This document shows positions 10,277 through 18,920 of a stretch of DNA of 64,000 nucleotides, piece after piece (position 1 is the first letter of the stretch; every line of letters starts with the position of its first letter). This DNA comes from Flavobacterium sp. xlx-214 (GTDB taxonomy: Bacteria; Bacteroidota; Bacteroidia; Flavobacteriales; Flavobacteriaceae). The position numbers were made by a program, and so were the translations under genes. The notes under the pieces were generated by a model, which worked only from the letters and a program-made list of their open reading frames with translations, ran no database searches and was not told the DNA's origin. Where the stretch lies: the NCBI RefSeq assembly GCF_013874595.1, contig NZ_CP059431.1, positions 2,542,001-2,606,000 of the forward strand, given 5' to 3'.

Positions 10277-10308
10277 AATGCGGTTGCCCAAAAGAGGTTA
10301 ACCGCATT
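10277..10308. other. Hairpin between pglE-like gene and wza
   Basis: Inverted repeat AATGCGGTT / AACCGCATT with a 14-base loop, about 35 bp upstream of the wza start. It could be a weak terminator of the aminotransferase gene or a leader structure of the wza operon. The T-run after the stem is poor on both strands, so the role is open. Confidence 0.35.
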
Positions 10309-10374
10309 GTTTAATTAATACTTTAATGTTATAAAACAATTTATTGCTAATTATATATTGTTATTATATTAATT

Positions 10375-11568
10375 TTAAATTTTATTTATAAGGGATTGAT
10401 TGTATTTTGCTGTACCGAACATATGTTCAATAACTTCTTTTATACGGTCTCGATCCTCATTGGTTAAATTTGAACCCGATGGTAGGCACAAACCACTTTT
10501 AAATAAATCTTCTGCCACAGTACCTCCAAAATAGGGTGCTTGGTTGTAAACAGGTTGTAAATGCATTGGTTTCCACAAAGGGCGCACTTCTATGTTATTA
10601 TCTACGAAAGCCAAGCGCAAGTCTTCATTACTGAACCCTACAATACTTTTATCGATTAAAATAGCAGTTAACCAATGATTAGAAAAATAATCAGCATTAG
10701 GCTCTTTTAAAAGTGTAACCCCTTTGATGTTTTTAAACAATTCTGCATAAAAGGTGTGCATGGCTCTGCGTGCTTCAACCCTTTCGTTTAACACTTCCAT
10801 TTGTCCGCGCCCTATACCTGCCGTAATATTGCTCATGCGGTAGTTGTATCCTATTTGCGTGTGTTGGTAATGTGGAGCTTCATCACGTGCTTGTGTTGCC
10901 AGAAAAACGGCACGGTCTCTGAAAATTTGTTCTTTGCATACTAATGCACCACCGCCAGAAGTAGTAATGATTTTATTGCCATTGAAAGACAACACGCCAA
11001 AATTACCAAAAGTACCGCACTTTGTACCTTTGTAACTAGAACCTAGTGCTTCTGCTGCGTCCTCAATTACTGGTATATGAAAGCGGTGTGCTACTGCTAA
11101 TATCTCATCCATTTTTGCTGGCATGCCATACAAATGCACTACAATAATTGCCTTTACTCTTTTGCCTTTTTGAATACGCTTAACTATGGCTTGTTCTAAA
11201 GCAACAGGACACATGTTCCACGTATCTTTTTCAGAATCAACAAATACTGGTTTTGCACCTTGATACATAATGGGATTTGCAGAAGCGGTAAACGTTAATG
11301 ATTGGCAAATTACTTCGTCGTTCTTAGTTACGCCACAATTAATTAAAGCTAAATGTAATGCAGCTGTACCACTGGACACGACTGCTACCTTAGACTTATC
11401 TTTTAAAAAGTTTTCTAAATCGTTTTCGAATCCAGTGATATTTGGTCCTATAGGCGCTATCCAGTTTTCACTAAATGCTTGTTTTATATAGTTTATCTCA
11501 TTTCCTCCCATATGTGGAGATGATAACCAAATTTTAGTTGCTTTTAAAGCATAGTAATGTTTTAACAT
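10375..11568 (-). CDS. DegT/DnrJ/EryC1 (PglE-like) sugar aminotransferase
   Basis: PLP-dependent enzyme that aminates a UDP-4-keto-6-deoxy sugar. The family start KIWLSSPHMGGNE, the EDAAEALGSSYKG motif, and SFNGNKIITTSGGGALV with the PLP-binding Lys are all present. Length of 397 is typical. Together with the PglD-like gene just upstream (11907) it suggests synthesis of a 4-acetamido sugar such as UDP-diNAcBac. The matching 4,6-dehydratase (PglF type) is not in this window. The ATG at 11568 is the only plausible start. Confidence 0.85.
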   Translation of the reverse strand: MLKHYYALKATKIWLSSPHMGGNEINYIKQAFSENWIAPIGPNITGFENDLENFLKDKSKVAVVSSGTAALHLALINCGVTKNDEVICQSLTFTASANPIMYQGAKPVFVDSEKDTWNMCPVALEQAIVKRIQKGKRVKAIIVVHLYGMPAKMDEILAVAHRFHIPVIEDAAEALGSSYKGTKCGTFGNFGVLSFNGNKIITTSGGGALVCKEQIFRDRAVFLATQARDEAPHYQHTQIGYNYRMSNITAGIGRGQMEVLNERVEARRAMHTFYAELFKNIKGVTLLKEPNADYFSNHWLTAILIDKSIVGFSNEDLRLAFVDNNIEVRPLWKPMHLQPVYNQAPYFGGTVAEDLFKSGLCLPSGSNLTNEDRDRIKEVIEHMFGTAKYNQSLINKI

Positions 11569-11621
11569 TTAGTAGTGTTTTTAAAAGTCTTGTGTATATA
11601 ATATTTGTGAATGATTTACTA

Positions 11622-11649
11622 AAAACTGTTAAACGACTTTAACAGTTTT
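11622..11649. promoter_or_regulatory. Perfect 12-bp inverted repeat upstream of pglE-like gene
   Basis: Arms AAAACTGTTAAA and TTTAACAGTTTT around a 4-base loop CGAC, 54 bp upstream of the aminotransferase start codon. It lies beyond the terminator of the upstream gene, so it may be an operator or a 5' leader hairpin instead of a second terminator. On the minus strand it is followed by only five T residues. Confidence 0.4.
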
Positions 11650-11844
11650 GCTAATTTAGCTTTTTTTTTTAAACAATGTTTAATTTTTGTGTAAAATTTA
11701 CCCATTTCTGCAATTTGAATGTAACAGCTTTAAAAACAGCCCATTACATTTAAAAAGAGTGTTAAAATTGTTGATTTATTTTTATAAATATATTTTAATT
11801 ACACATTTTCTACAAAATGTACCTTTATTTATAAATGAACCAAT

Positions 11845-11876
11845 AAAAAAAAGTGCTTTTAACGGCACTTTTTTTT
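11845..11876 (-). terminator. Rho-independent terminator after pglD-like gene
   Basis: Stem AAAAAAAAGTGC / GCACTTTTTTTT with an 8-base loop, 30 bp past the stop codon of the acetyltransferase gene. A-tract and T-tract on both sides make it usable in either direction. Confidence 0.75.
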
Positions 11877-11906
11877 TTAAAATAACACTATATGTATTGG
11901 TTTTTT

Positions 11907-12377
11907 TTAAATTACCTGGTATCTTTCTACCACTCCATTAGGTTTAATGGTTTTTAATTGCGTAATTTTTGCTTCGGCTCCAATATAAGCTCCAGGATAT
12001 ACCATAACGTAGTTTTCTAATATTACCTCATGATCAATGGTTGCATTTGGCTGTACAATAACAAAGTTTCCCAATTGAGCATCGGCTTGAATAACTGCAT
12101 TTGCTAAAACTACAGAACCAGTGCCAATATTTACATGATGTGAAACAACAGCTGACGGATGCACTAATGTAGCAAAAGTGTGTTTTACTTTAGCAGCGAT
12201 GCGTTGGCGGCACTCATTGTTACCTATTGCAATTACAACCTCTGCATTTGGATATTGTTTTTCATTGTAATCATCATCTGAATTACAAATTTGAACTATG
12301 CTGCCATTTAGCTTTTCAATAAGATCGGCAACTACTTTTGCGTAGCCTCCGTTACCTATTATTATATACTCTTTCAT
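11907..12377 (-). CDS. PglD/NeuD-type sugar acetyltransferase, short form
   Basis: The N-terminal nucleotide-sugar binding part (EYIIIGNGGYAKVVADLI) is followed by a left-handed beta-helix of hexapeptide repeats (VHPSAVVSHHVNIGTGSVV). It should N-acetylate the amino group added by the PglE-like enzyme. At 156 residues it is about 50 shorter than PglD/NeuD proteins: the last coils, which normally include the GAGAVVTKDIP-type end, are missing and the chain ends TIKPNGVVERYQVI. It may be a truncated or trimmed enzyme. The last coils contribute to the acetyl-CoA site, so activity is uncertain. Confidence 0.75.
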   Translation of the reverse strand: MKEYIIIGNGGYAKVVADLIEKLNGSIVQICNSDDDYNEKQYPNAEVVIAIGNNECRQRIAAKVKHTFATLVHPSAVVSHHVNIGTGSVVLANAVIQADAQLGNFVIVQPNATIDHEVILENYVMVYPGAYIGAEAKITQLKTIKPNGVVERYQVI

Positions 12378-12445
12378 TAGTAGTTTTTTACAAATTTAGG
12401 AACAAAAACAATACCATAAGATATTAACTGTTGAATTATTGTATG

Positions 12446-12765
12446 TTCTATGTTGATGAGTTGAACTGTTTAATCGTTGAAGTGGCTTCAACGGCGCTCA
12501 GCCACCTAGTTACGAAGGTGAATGGCTGTTGCGTTGTAGGTTGTAGGTTCTATGTTCTATGTTGATGTGTTGAATCGATGAACTGGGCTTCGACGGCGCT
12601 CAGCCACCTAGTTACGAAGGTGAATGGCTGTTGCATTGTGGGTTCTATGTTCTATGTTGATGTGTTGAATCGATGAACTGGGCTTCGACGGCGCTCAGCC
12701 ACCTAGTTACGAAGGTGATTGGCTGTTGCGTTGTAGGTTCTATGTTCTTTGTTGATGTGAGGAAA
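12446..12765. repeat. Three tandem REP-like units of 95-102 bp
   Basis: Each unit holds GGCTTCGACGGCGCTCAGCC (first copy with one change), then a CACCTAGTTACGAAGGTGA segment, then GGCTGTTGCGTTGTAGG and GTTCTATGTTGATGTG. The GGCTTC start points are at 12484, 12586 and 12681, so spacings are 102 and 95 bp. A part of the same unit is found at 38411-38466 and is where the IS110 element has inserted. Confidence 0.8.
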
Positions 12766-12880
12766 AGCCACCTAACCCCCGAAGGGAGAATTAGTGTTAT
12801 TGTGATGAAGCGAAATGGCTGTTAGGTTGTATTGCTGTTTACTTCTGCTTATATTAAAACCAGATACCCAACTTAATTAT

Positions 12881-12930
12881 TTAGCTACTTGTGGGACATA
12901 GCATCAGGTGCGATGTGACAGAGGCTGAAT
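12881..12930. repeat. Dispersed repeat, copy 1 (two more near 35.4-35.7 kb)
   Basis: Contains GCTACTTGTGGGACAT and GATGTGACAGAGGCTGAAT. Near-identical copies are at 35429-35500 and 35599-35668. Non-coding and not a known element to me. Confidence 0.75.
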
Positions 12931-13148
12931 ACATCTTTTCTGGTTGTTATTCCATATTTGATGCAGCGTTGCTTTCTGCGTTTTGTTTATACAATTCCAA
13001 TTTCTCTAAACAGAATATTTCGGTTTTTATCTAACTTTTTTATGGGCAAAAACTACAAACACAAGCATGAACATACTACTTAGTCTGAGCATATTTCACC
13101 CCAGATTGCTAAAAATAATGAAGTTATTATAATCTTAATTAAGGATTT

Positions 13149-14105
13149 TTATAAGTTATGTTTTTTAATCATATTTTGTTTTATTGTTAAATACAAACCA
13201 CTACCTACTAATAAAACAGCAATAGCAACTATTATTTGAACTTGCATGCTTTTGCTTGCTGCCCAAATAACTATACCGCCAACTATTAATTGTAGAAGTC
13301 CGTATACAGACGACACTACTAATTTATTGGTTTTATTTTCATTTGCCAAATACTGATACAAATGGCTGCGGTGTGCTTTGAAAATATTCTCTTTTTTAGA
13401 AAGTCTACGAAGGATGGTCCAAACAGCATCAATACCATACACTGCTAAAAACAAAAGGTAAAACAAAGAACCTGTAGTTACCATTGCTTTTGCTATTAAA
13501 AAAAGTACTATGAATGCAATGGCTACAGAACCTACATCACCCGCAAAACATTTTGCTTTTTGTCGGAAATTGAAAAAACCAAATACTATACACGATAACA
13601 ATACGTAATAAATAAACTCTGGATCAATAAAAGGATATTGGGTATTTACATATGCAAGTAATAAAAGAACAGCTGTACTGTATGAAACCGTAATACCATT
13701 TATACCATCCATAAAATTGTAAGCGTTAATAGTACCAATAGCTACCACAACAGCTATTGGAATAACCCAAATGGGGAATATAAACAGATCAATTTCATAA
13801 AACATCAATAATACACTGCTTAAGTGTATCAACAAACGTATTTTATTAGAAAGCGTAAAGATATCGTCTAAAAAACTAATAATGCTAATAGCTGTAAGAC
13901 CAAGAAAAAAATAAGGATATTGAAAATCGGAATAAAAAAAGAATGCTAATGCTCCAAAATAAAAAATAATCCCTCCACCACGCAACGTAATAGTTGAATG
14001 TGAACTGCGTTCATTTGGTTTATCAATAATATTGAATTTATCTGCTATTTTGAAATACAGTAATTCTACAACAAATAAAATGACTAAAATGATGATGTAT
14101 TGCAT
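13149..14105 (-). CDS. Polyprenyl-phosphate sugar-1-P transferase, WecA/WbpL type
   Basis: Multi-spanning membrane enzyme that starts O-unit synthesis by moving a HexNAc-1-phosphate onto undecaprenyl phosphate. Family motifs are in order: GGGIIFYFGA, SFLDDIFTLSNKIRL (the metal-binding DD), NAYNFMDGINGI, CFAGDVGS, and the cytosolic HRSHLYQYL. Around ten hydrophobic segments, 318 residues. WbpL-type enzymes usually act with a WbpV-like reductase, which is the gene just upstream (14111), suggesting D-FucNAc or D-QuiNAc as first sugar. It closes the second glycan operon before the repeat region. Confidence 0.88.
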   Translation of the reverse strand: MQYIIILVILFVVELLYFKIADKFNIIDKPNERSSHSTITLRGGGIIFYFGALAFFFYSDFQYPYFFLGLTAISIISFLDDIFTLSNKIRLLIHLSSVLLMFYEIDLFIFPIWVIPIAVVVAIGTINAYNFMDGINGITVSYSTAVLLLLAYVNTQYPFIDPEFIYYVLLSCIVFGFFNFRQKAKCFAGDVGSVAIAFIVLFLIAKAMVTTGSLFYLLFLAVYGIDAVWTILRRLSKKENIFKAHRSHLYQYLANENKTNKLVVSSVYGLLQLIVGGIVIWAASKSMQVQIIVAIAVLLVGSGLYLTIKQNMIKKHNL

Positions 14106-14110
14106 GGTTG

Positions 14111-15001
14111 TTATTTAAAACTTTTGATGGTAATTTCCAATCCTTGTTTTGCTGTTAAAGGCAATTTATCAATACCTAATGCAGCTTTTATTTTTTGGTT
14201 TGAAACAATATAGCTTTCTGTTAATTTTTTTAATCTTTCAGAATTTAATGGTAAAGGTACTACATCTCCTATTTTTACACCAAATTTTATTAATGCACTT
14301 GGTATGTGCCACAATTTTGGCTTAACATCTAAGGTTTTACTTATTAAAGTTACTAATTCATTCGTTGATAGGGTTTCATCATCTGCAAAATTATAGATCC
14401 CTGATGGTAGTTGCTTATTAGTAATCATTTGATGTACTAAATATGATAAATTATTGATGCTTAAAAAAGATCTTTTATTTTCAAACGAGGCCAATGGCCA
14501 AGGCATTCCTTTTTCTACTACTTTGTATAGCAAATTAAGATTGCCCTTATTACCTGGTCCGTGAATCATGCATGGACGGATAATAAATAGTCTTTTATTT
14601 TCAGGTAAATCTTGAGCTAACAGGTATTCCTCAGCTTCTATTTTAGATTGGCCATAAGGGGTTATAGGTTTTGGGCTAACATCTTCGGTTAAAACTCCGT
14701 CTACGGTATCTGCTGCAGCTTTAACAGATGAAAAATAAAAGAAATCTTTAGCATTAGACTTTAAAAATTCATCAAACAATTGAATTGTTAAATCTCTATT
14801 GACCTTAAAATACTCGTCAGAAGAAGATGTATTTGAAGTATCGTGCGCCTTACCTGCTAGATGAATGACAATATCTATATTAGTTGGTAATTGCCATACT
14901 CCTCTCAATGATAAAGCATTAACATTGAATGACTTTTCTTGCAAATAAGGCTTTAAATTCTGACCTACAAACCCAGAGGCACCTGTTATAATAATGCTCA
15001 T
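14111..15001 (-). CDS. NAD-dependent epimerase/reductase, WbpV-like
   Basis: Short-chain dehydrogenase-type enzyme with the Rossmann motif TGASGFVG, the catalytic Ser segment YFSSVKAAA and the YGQSK (YxxxK) motif. The C-terminal part has IRPCMIHGPGNKGN, typical of enzymes that reduce a UDP-4-keto-6-deoxy-HexNAc. With the WbpL-type transferase next to it, the likely product is UDP-D-QuiNAc or UDP-D-FucNAc. The 4,6-dehydratase that would feed it is not seen here unless FnlA-like activity suffices. It overlaps the stop of the WbuB-like gene by 4 bp. Confidence 0.8.
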   Translation of the reverse strand: MSIIITGASGFVGQNLKPYLQEKSFNVNALSLRGVWQLPTNIDIVIHLAGKAHDTSNTSSSDEYFKVNRDLTIQLFDEFLKSNAKDFFYFSSVKAAADTVDGVLTEDVSPKPITPYGQSKIEAEEYLLAQDLPENKRLFIIRPCMIHGPGNKGNLNLLYKVVEKGMPWPLASFENKRSFLSINNLSYLVHQMITNKQLPSGIYNFADDETLSTNELVTLISKTLDVKPKLWHIPSALIKFGVKIGDVVPLPLNSERLKKLTESYIVSNQKIKAALGIDKLPLTAKQGLEITIKSFK

Positions 15002-16206
15002 TTATTCTTTAAAATTTTTTCTAAATTATCGATACAAGATTTTAATGTAAAACGTTCATTAAAATACAATTTACCATTTCGTCCCATTTTCTCTAAAACT
15101 CTTTTGTCAAGAATTGAAGCTTCTTTAATAACCTCAGATAATTTAATTTCATTTGATGCAGGCACTGCAAATCCACAATCAGCTTCATTTATTGTGTCAG
15201 CTCCTTCCCCATTTAACATAGCTAAAATTGGCTTACCAGAAGACATGTAGGCTTGTACTTTTGCAGGAACAGTTAAATTAAAAATAGGGTCGTCTTTTAA
15301 ACTAACCAATAACAAATCTGCTTTAGAAAAGAAAGTTGCCATGGCTTCAACAGGGAAACGCCCAACTGTATGAACTGTTTCTTGTAACTTATGTTCTTTA
15401 ATAAAATCTTGTACAAATGGCATTTTTCTTCCATCACCAACAATTACAAATTTTATTTCTTTATGACTTTTCAATAATAAAGCTGCTTTCATAATGGTGT
15501 CCATATCTTGCGCTTCACCAACATTTCCAGCAAATAAAATTTTAAAGCCTTCTGGTAAATTAGGAATTGGATAATTGGTTTCACCTTCTGAAATACTTTC
15601 TTCTGCCCAATTTGGAAAATACTCAATTTTATCAGCAAAATCTCCTTTCTCTAAAATTGATTTCCTAAATCCCTTTGAGGTTATCAAGATTTTCTCTGAT
15701 TCTTTATAAAAACCTTGTACAACACGTTTATAATAATTTAGAACACTTTTATTTTTTACTCCACCTGCAATTTCCAGACTTTCTGGCCATAAATCCATCA
15801 CCCAAAAATAAATAGGTGTTTTTTGAATTTTCTTAACTGTAAGCGCTGGATAAAACTGAGTGATTGGTGAAGGTTCATGCACAATAATTGCATCAAATTT
15901 CTTCTTTTTTGCCAATTTTCGAGCCATTAAAGAGGCAAAAAAAGCAAAAGAATAATAATTTAAAAAAAGGCGAGCCCCTCCTCCACTTCCTCTTGGTAAT
16001 AATAAAGACCTAATTATCTCAACACCATCAATTGTTTGATTTCTATTTTTTTGATAACCATACTCTTCATAAATTTTCCCTTCAGGATAATTTGGAATTC
16101 CTGTAAGAACCGTTACTTGGTGGCCACGCTTTTGTAATTCAAAAGCTAGATCGGTACTTTTAAAGGTTTCTGGATAAAAATATTGGGTAACAATAAGAAT
16201 ATTCAT
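14998..16206 (-). CDS. wbuB: Family 4 glycosyltransferase, WbuB-like (L-FucNAc/FucNAm transferase)
   Basis: GT-B fold enzyme. It starts MNILIVTQYFYPETFKSTDLA, has TGIPNYPEGKIY and HEPSPITQFYPAL, and ends with the EX7E-type region. These match the WbuB/WbjE group that transfers L-FucNAc and sits beside fnlC in E. coli and Pseudomonas O-antigen loci. It has the same position here, 4 bp downstream of fnlC. If the neighbours make L-FucNAm, this is the best candidate to transfer it. Specificity is inferred from family and context. Confidence 0.8.
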   Translation of the reverse strand: MNILIVTQYFYPETFKSTDLAFELQKRGHQVTVLTGIPNYPEGKIYEEYGYQKNRNQTIDGVEIIRSLLLPRGSGGGARLFLNYYSFAFFASLMARKLAKKKKFDAIIVHEPSPITQFYPALTVKKIQKTPIYFWVMDLWPESLEIAGGVKNKSVLNYYKRVVQGFYKESEKILITSKGFRKSILEKGDFADKIEYFPNWAEESISEGETNYPIPNLPEGFKILFAGNVGEAQDMDTIMKAALLLKSHKEIKFVIVGDGRKMPFVQDFIKEHKLQETVHTVGRFPVEAMATFFSKADLLLVSLKDDPIFNLTVPAKVQAYMSSGKPILAMLNGEGADTINEADCGFAVPASNEIKLSEVIKEASILDKRVLEKMGRNGKLYFNERFTLKSCIDNLEKILKNK

Positions 16207-16210
16207 TACA

Positions 16211-17350
16211 CTAAATTTCTTCTGACCAAACGGTTCTTTTAATATAATCTGCGTACGAAATAATGATTCTCACCACTTTTTCAGATACATTTGGCATTGA
16301 ATAATCTGCAACTGCGCGGAAGTTTCTTTCCTCACCTACTTTTTGTTGTAAAACCTGAACTAAACCTTGCATGATTCTTTCAGGTGAAAGTCCTACCATC
16401 ATTACCGAAGCCTCTTCCATCGCTTCTGGACGCTCATGTGCTTGACGAATATTCAACGCTCTAAAATTTAGAATTGATGATTCCTCAGAAATTGTGCCTG
16501 AATCTGACAAACATGCATAAGCATGCATTTGCAATGCATTATAATCGTGAAAACCTAGTGGTTTAAGAAACTGAATTTCTGGACGCATTTCGATTTGCAT
16601 CTTGTCAATCATATTTTGTGTACGTGGATGCGTTGACACAATAATTGGATATTTGTACTTTTCTGCAATCGCATTCAAAGATGTCATCAAACCACGGAAA
16701 TTTTTCTCTGAATTGATGTTTTCTTCACGGTGAGAAGACACAACAAAGAATTTACCCTTTTCAAGATTCAATTTCTCTAAAACATTAGATGCTTTAATCT
16801 CAGGTAAATAATGATTCAGAACTTCAAACATTGGAGAACCCGTTTTGATAATTCTGTCTGCTGGAAGACCTTCTCTCAATAAATACTCACGTGCAATATC
16901 CGAATATGTTAAGTTAATATCCGAAGTATGATCTACGATTTTACGATTTGTTTCCTCTGGAACCCTTTGATCAAAACATCTATTTCCTGCTTCCATGTGG
17001 AAAATAGGAATATGTCTTTTCTTTGCAGGAATAGCACACAAACAAGAATTGGTATCTCCCAAAACCAAGAAAGCATCAGGTTTTAACTCTTCCAAAAGTG
17101 GATCAATTTTAATTAAAATATTTCCAACAGTCTCTGTAGCTGTTTTTCCAGCAGCTTCTAGGAAATAATCTGGTTTACGAAGTCCTAAATCTTCAAAGAA
17201 AATTTGATTTAGCTCATAATCGTAATTTTGTCCTGTGTGGACGATTATATGTTCGATAGCTTCAGAATTGTCTAAAGCCATTAATACTCTTGATAATCTA
17301 ATAATTTCTGGACGTGTCCCAACGACCGTCATTACTTTTAGTTTTTTCAT
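16211..17350 (-). CDS. fnlC: UDP-HexNAc 2-epimerase, FnlC/WbjD
   Basis: Non-hydrolysing 2-epimerase that makes UDP-L-FucNAc in the third step of the Fnl pathway. Motifs: VVGTRPEIIRLSRV, HTGQNYDYELNQIFFEDL, VLGDTNSCL, HMEAGNRCFDQRVPEE and LSDSGTISEES. The reading frame is open to 17425, but the extra 25 codons run through a (GGAAAAA)4 tract; the ATG at 17350 gives the family N-terminus MKKLKVMTVVGTRPE, so I chose it. The gene is separated from fnlB by an inserted four-helix-bundle gene. Confidence 0.9.
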   Translation of the reverse strand: MKKLKVMTVVGTRPEIIRLSRVLMALDNSEAIEHIIVHTGQNYDYELNQIFFEDLGLRKPDYFLEAAGKTATETVGNILIKIDPLLEELKPDAFLVLGDTNSCLCAIPAKKRHIPIFHMEAGNRCFDQRVPEETNRKIVDHTSDINLTYSDIAREYLLREGLPADRIIKTGSPMFEVLNHYLPEIKASNVLEKLNLEKGKFFVVSSHREENINSEKNFRGLMTSLNAIAEKYKYPIIVSTHPRTQNMIDKMQIEMRPEIQFLKPLGFHDYNALQMHAYACLSDSGTISEESSILNFRALNIRQAHERPEAMEEASVMMVGLSPERIMQGLVQVLQQKVGEERNFRAVADYSMPNVSEKVVRIIISYADYIKRTVWSEEI

Positions 17351-17366
17351 ATCTATTAAGTTAAAA

Positions 17367-17394
17367 GGAAAAAGGAAAAAGGAAAAAGGAAAAA
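17367..17394. repeat. Heptanucleotide repeat (GGAAAAA)x4 upstream of fnlC
   Basis: Four exact 7-bp units start at 17367, 17374, 17381 and 17388. They lie 17-44 bp upstream of the fnlC start codon and just downstream of the four-helix-bundle gene. The unit is not a multiple of three, and the tract is in the probable ribosome-binding/leader zone. Confidence 0.85.
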
Positions 17395-17408
17395 TTAAAT
17401 CGTTGTCT

Positions 17409-17753
17409 TTAATTATTTCTAGCATTTTTCACAATCGCCCCTAATATATTTTTAATTTCTTTTGATTCTTTTATTATAACAGTCACTTCTAATGAATCTT
17501 TTTCTAATGTCGTAATTAGTCTTAACCAATAATTAGCTTCTCTTGCTTCTTTAAGAGAGATGTTCACTTTATTAATAAAATCTGCTTTAGAAGATCCAGC
17601 TTGTGCTTCTTCATAATTTGCACCAATAGATGTCGCCGCCTTGACTAATTGATATTTAATTATTTTCAAATCACTAGTATCAGGCAAAGTTCTTAAAAAT
17701 TTAATAACTGCTACACCAAACAAAAATGTTCTATTTAACAAATCATTTTCCAT
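17409..17753 (-). CDS. Four-helix-bundle protein (S23/Avd-like), copy 1
   Basis: Small all-helical protein of the family first seen as an insert in some 23S rRNA genes and also including Avd of diversity-generating retroelements. SIGANYEEAQAGSSKADFINK and LKEAREANYWLRLI are the family signatures. No catalytic residues; function unknown, a nucleic-acid binding role has been suggested for the family. Here it is wedged between fnlB and fnlC in the same strand, with short low-complexity tracts on both sides (17367-17394 and 17761-17795). No reverse transcriptase or rRNA is near. Confidence 0.85.
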   Translation of the reverse strand: MENDLLNRTFLFGVAVIKFLRTLPDTSDLKIIKYQLVKAATSIGANYEEAQAGSSKADFINKVNISLKEAREANYWLRLITTLEKDSLEVTVIIKESKEIKNILGAIVKNARNN

Positions 17754-17760
17754 TATTAAA

Positions 17761-17795
17761 TATACTTTTACCTTTTTACTTTACACTTTTTTTTC
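17761..17795. repeat. Low-complexity tract upstream of four-helix gene 1
   Basis: Degenerate short-period repeats of an ACTTTT/ACCTTTTT type between the fnlB stop and the four-helix-bundle start. It pairs with the (GGAAAAA)4 tract on the other side of the gene. Confidence 0.5.
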
Positions 17796-17799
17796 AAAT

Positions 17800-18918
17800 T
17801 TACACCTCCAAAAAATAAGTATCTGCATCTTCAGGATTGAATGGCTCATCTATCCAAAAAATAGTATATAAATCTTCAGTTCCTATATTTTTGATATTAT
17901 GCGTATACCATATCGGCATATCTACATAAGCGGGTTCGGTTCCGTCTAAATAAAAATCAAGAACTTCATCCGTATCAATTTTTCTTAATTGAATTAAAGC
18001 TTTTCCTTTAATTACCGCAAATCGTTCGATTTTTCTCGTATGGTAATGATTTCCTCTTGTAATATCTGGAACAGTCGTAGAAAATGAACATTGACCGCCA
18101 ATTCCCAGACGGATTACTTCTACAAAAGCACCTCTTAGATCTGTATGTTGTGTAAATTTAACGGGAAAATGTGTTTTGTAATCGATATAAGAACGGTAGG
18201 TATTAAACAAGTTATGTTCGAATTTATCCGACAAAACTGGGATTTCGCCACTATCGAAATATTTAGTTTTATATTCGTTTAATAACGTTAAAACTTCTGA
18301 CACTTTTTTAGTTGATGTGTACGGAATCTCGTAAAAATAATTACTCTTTTCAGATTTAATCTGATCTATTATCTCTTGAACTAACTCACCTACATAAATT
18401 AAGTTTACTTCACCATCATTGTCAATATTTGGAATTTCACCATGTGTTAATTTATAACAAAAAGTGGCAATAAATGAGTTGTAATTTGGTTGGCCGAACG
18501 GTCCAAAAACATTCGGAATTATTAAACCTGTAAATTTTCCACCGGATTTTTCTGCCCAATTAATAAACAACTCACGTCCTTCTTTCTTGGACTTTCCGTA
18601 CAAGTTATCTCTTTCTTCTTGTGAAGACGACGAAAACAAAATATGCGCTTTAGAATTAGTGTTATCTAAAGACTTAATTAATTTATTTACTAATTCAATA
18701 TTTGTTTGGTAAATAACTTCTGGATCAGGGTGTCTGTTCATAGCTGCTAAGTGAACAATAACATCACATTTCGCTACAAAATTGTCCATCAACTTTTCCT
18801 CTTGAAAAAAGTCAATATTAAATTCTACTCTTTCAAATTCTTCAGGTTTTAAACCTAAAGTATTGTAAAGATGTTTTCCTACGAAGCCATCCTGTCCGGT
18901 AATTCCTATTTTTTTCAT
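17800..18918 (-). CDS. fnlB: UDP-4-keto-6-deoxy-HexNAc epimerase/reductase, FnlB/WbjC
   Basis: Two-domain enzyme of the UDP-L-FucNAc pathway. The N-terminal SDR domain has GITGQDGFVGKHL, VIVHLAAMNRHPDP and the YGKSK (YxxxK) motif. The C-terminal cupin domain (about residues 245-372) has TDLRGAFVEVIR and RGNHYHTRKIERFAVIKG. It performs C3-epimerisation and C4-reduction of the FnlA product. The domain order and length of 372 are those of the family. It is transcribed after fnlA and the WxcM-like gene and before fnlC. Confidence 0.9.
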   Translation of the reverse strand: MKKIGITGQDGFVGKHLYNTLGLKPEEFERVEFNIDFFQEEKLMDNFVAKCDVIVHLAAMNRHPDPEVIYQTNIELVNKLIKSLDNTNSKAHILFSSSSQEERDNLYGKSKKEGRELFINWAEKSGGKFTGLIIPNVFGPFGQPNYNSFIATFCYKLTHGEIPNIDNDGEVNLIYVGELVQEIIDQIKSEKSNYFYEIPYTSTKKVSEVLTLLNEYKTKYFDSGEIPVLSDKFEHNLFNTYRSYIDYKTHFPVKFTQHTDLRGAFVEVIRLGIGGQCSFSTTVPDITRGNHYHTRKIERFAVIKGKALIQLRKIDTDEVLDFYLDGTEPAYVDMPIWYTHNIKNIGTEDLYTIFWIDEPFNPEDADTYFLEV

Positions 18919-18920
18919 TA

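Larger units (their letters stand above)
11569..11906. other. Intergenic region with two hairpins, 338 bp
   Basis: AT-rich stretch without a gene. It holds a perfect 12-bp inverted repeat at 11622-11649 upstream of the aminotransferase start, a T10 run at 11661-11670, and the terminator at 11845-11876. Confidence 0.6.
12378..13148. other. Repeat-rich intergenic region, 771 bp
   Basis: No gene. The left half holds three imperfect tandem copies of a 95-102 bp unit; 12768-12790 has a CCTAACCCCCGAAGGG-type element and 12881-12930 has another dispersed repeat, both found again around 33.7-41.4 kb. The stretch 12931-13148 shows nothing recognisable. Confidence 0.7.

Noticed and set aside
11687..11941. 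Plus-strand frame of 84 codons in the pglD/pglE intergenic region
   Set aside because: Runs through AT-rich sequence and the terminator hairpin; hydrophobic/aromatic composition typical of random AT-rich frames.
12446..12765. Possible CRISPR array
   Set aside because: Units are about 100 bp, almost wholly repeated, with no unique spacers and no cas genes.
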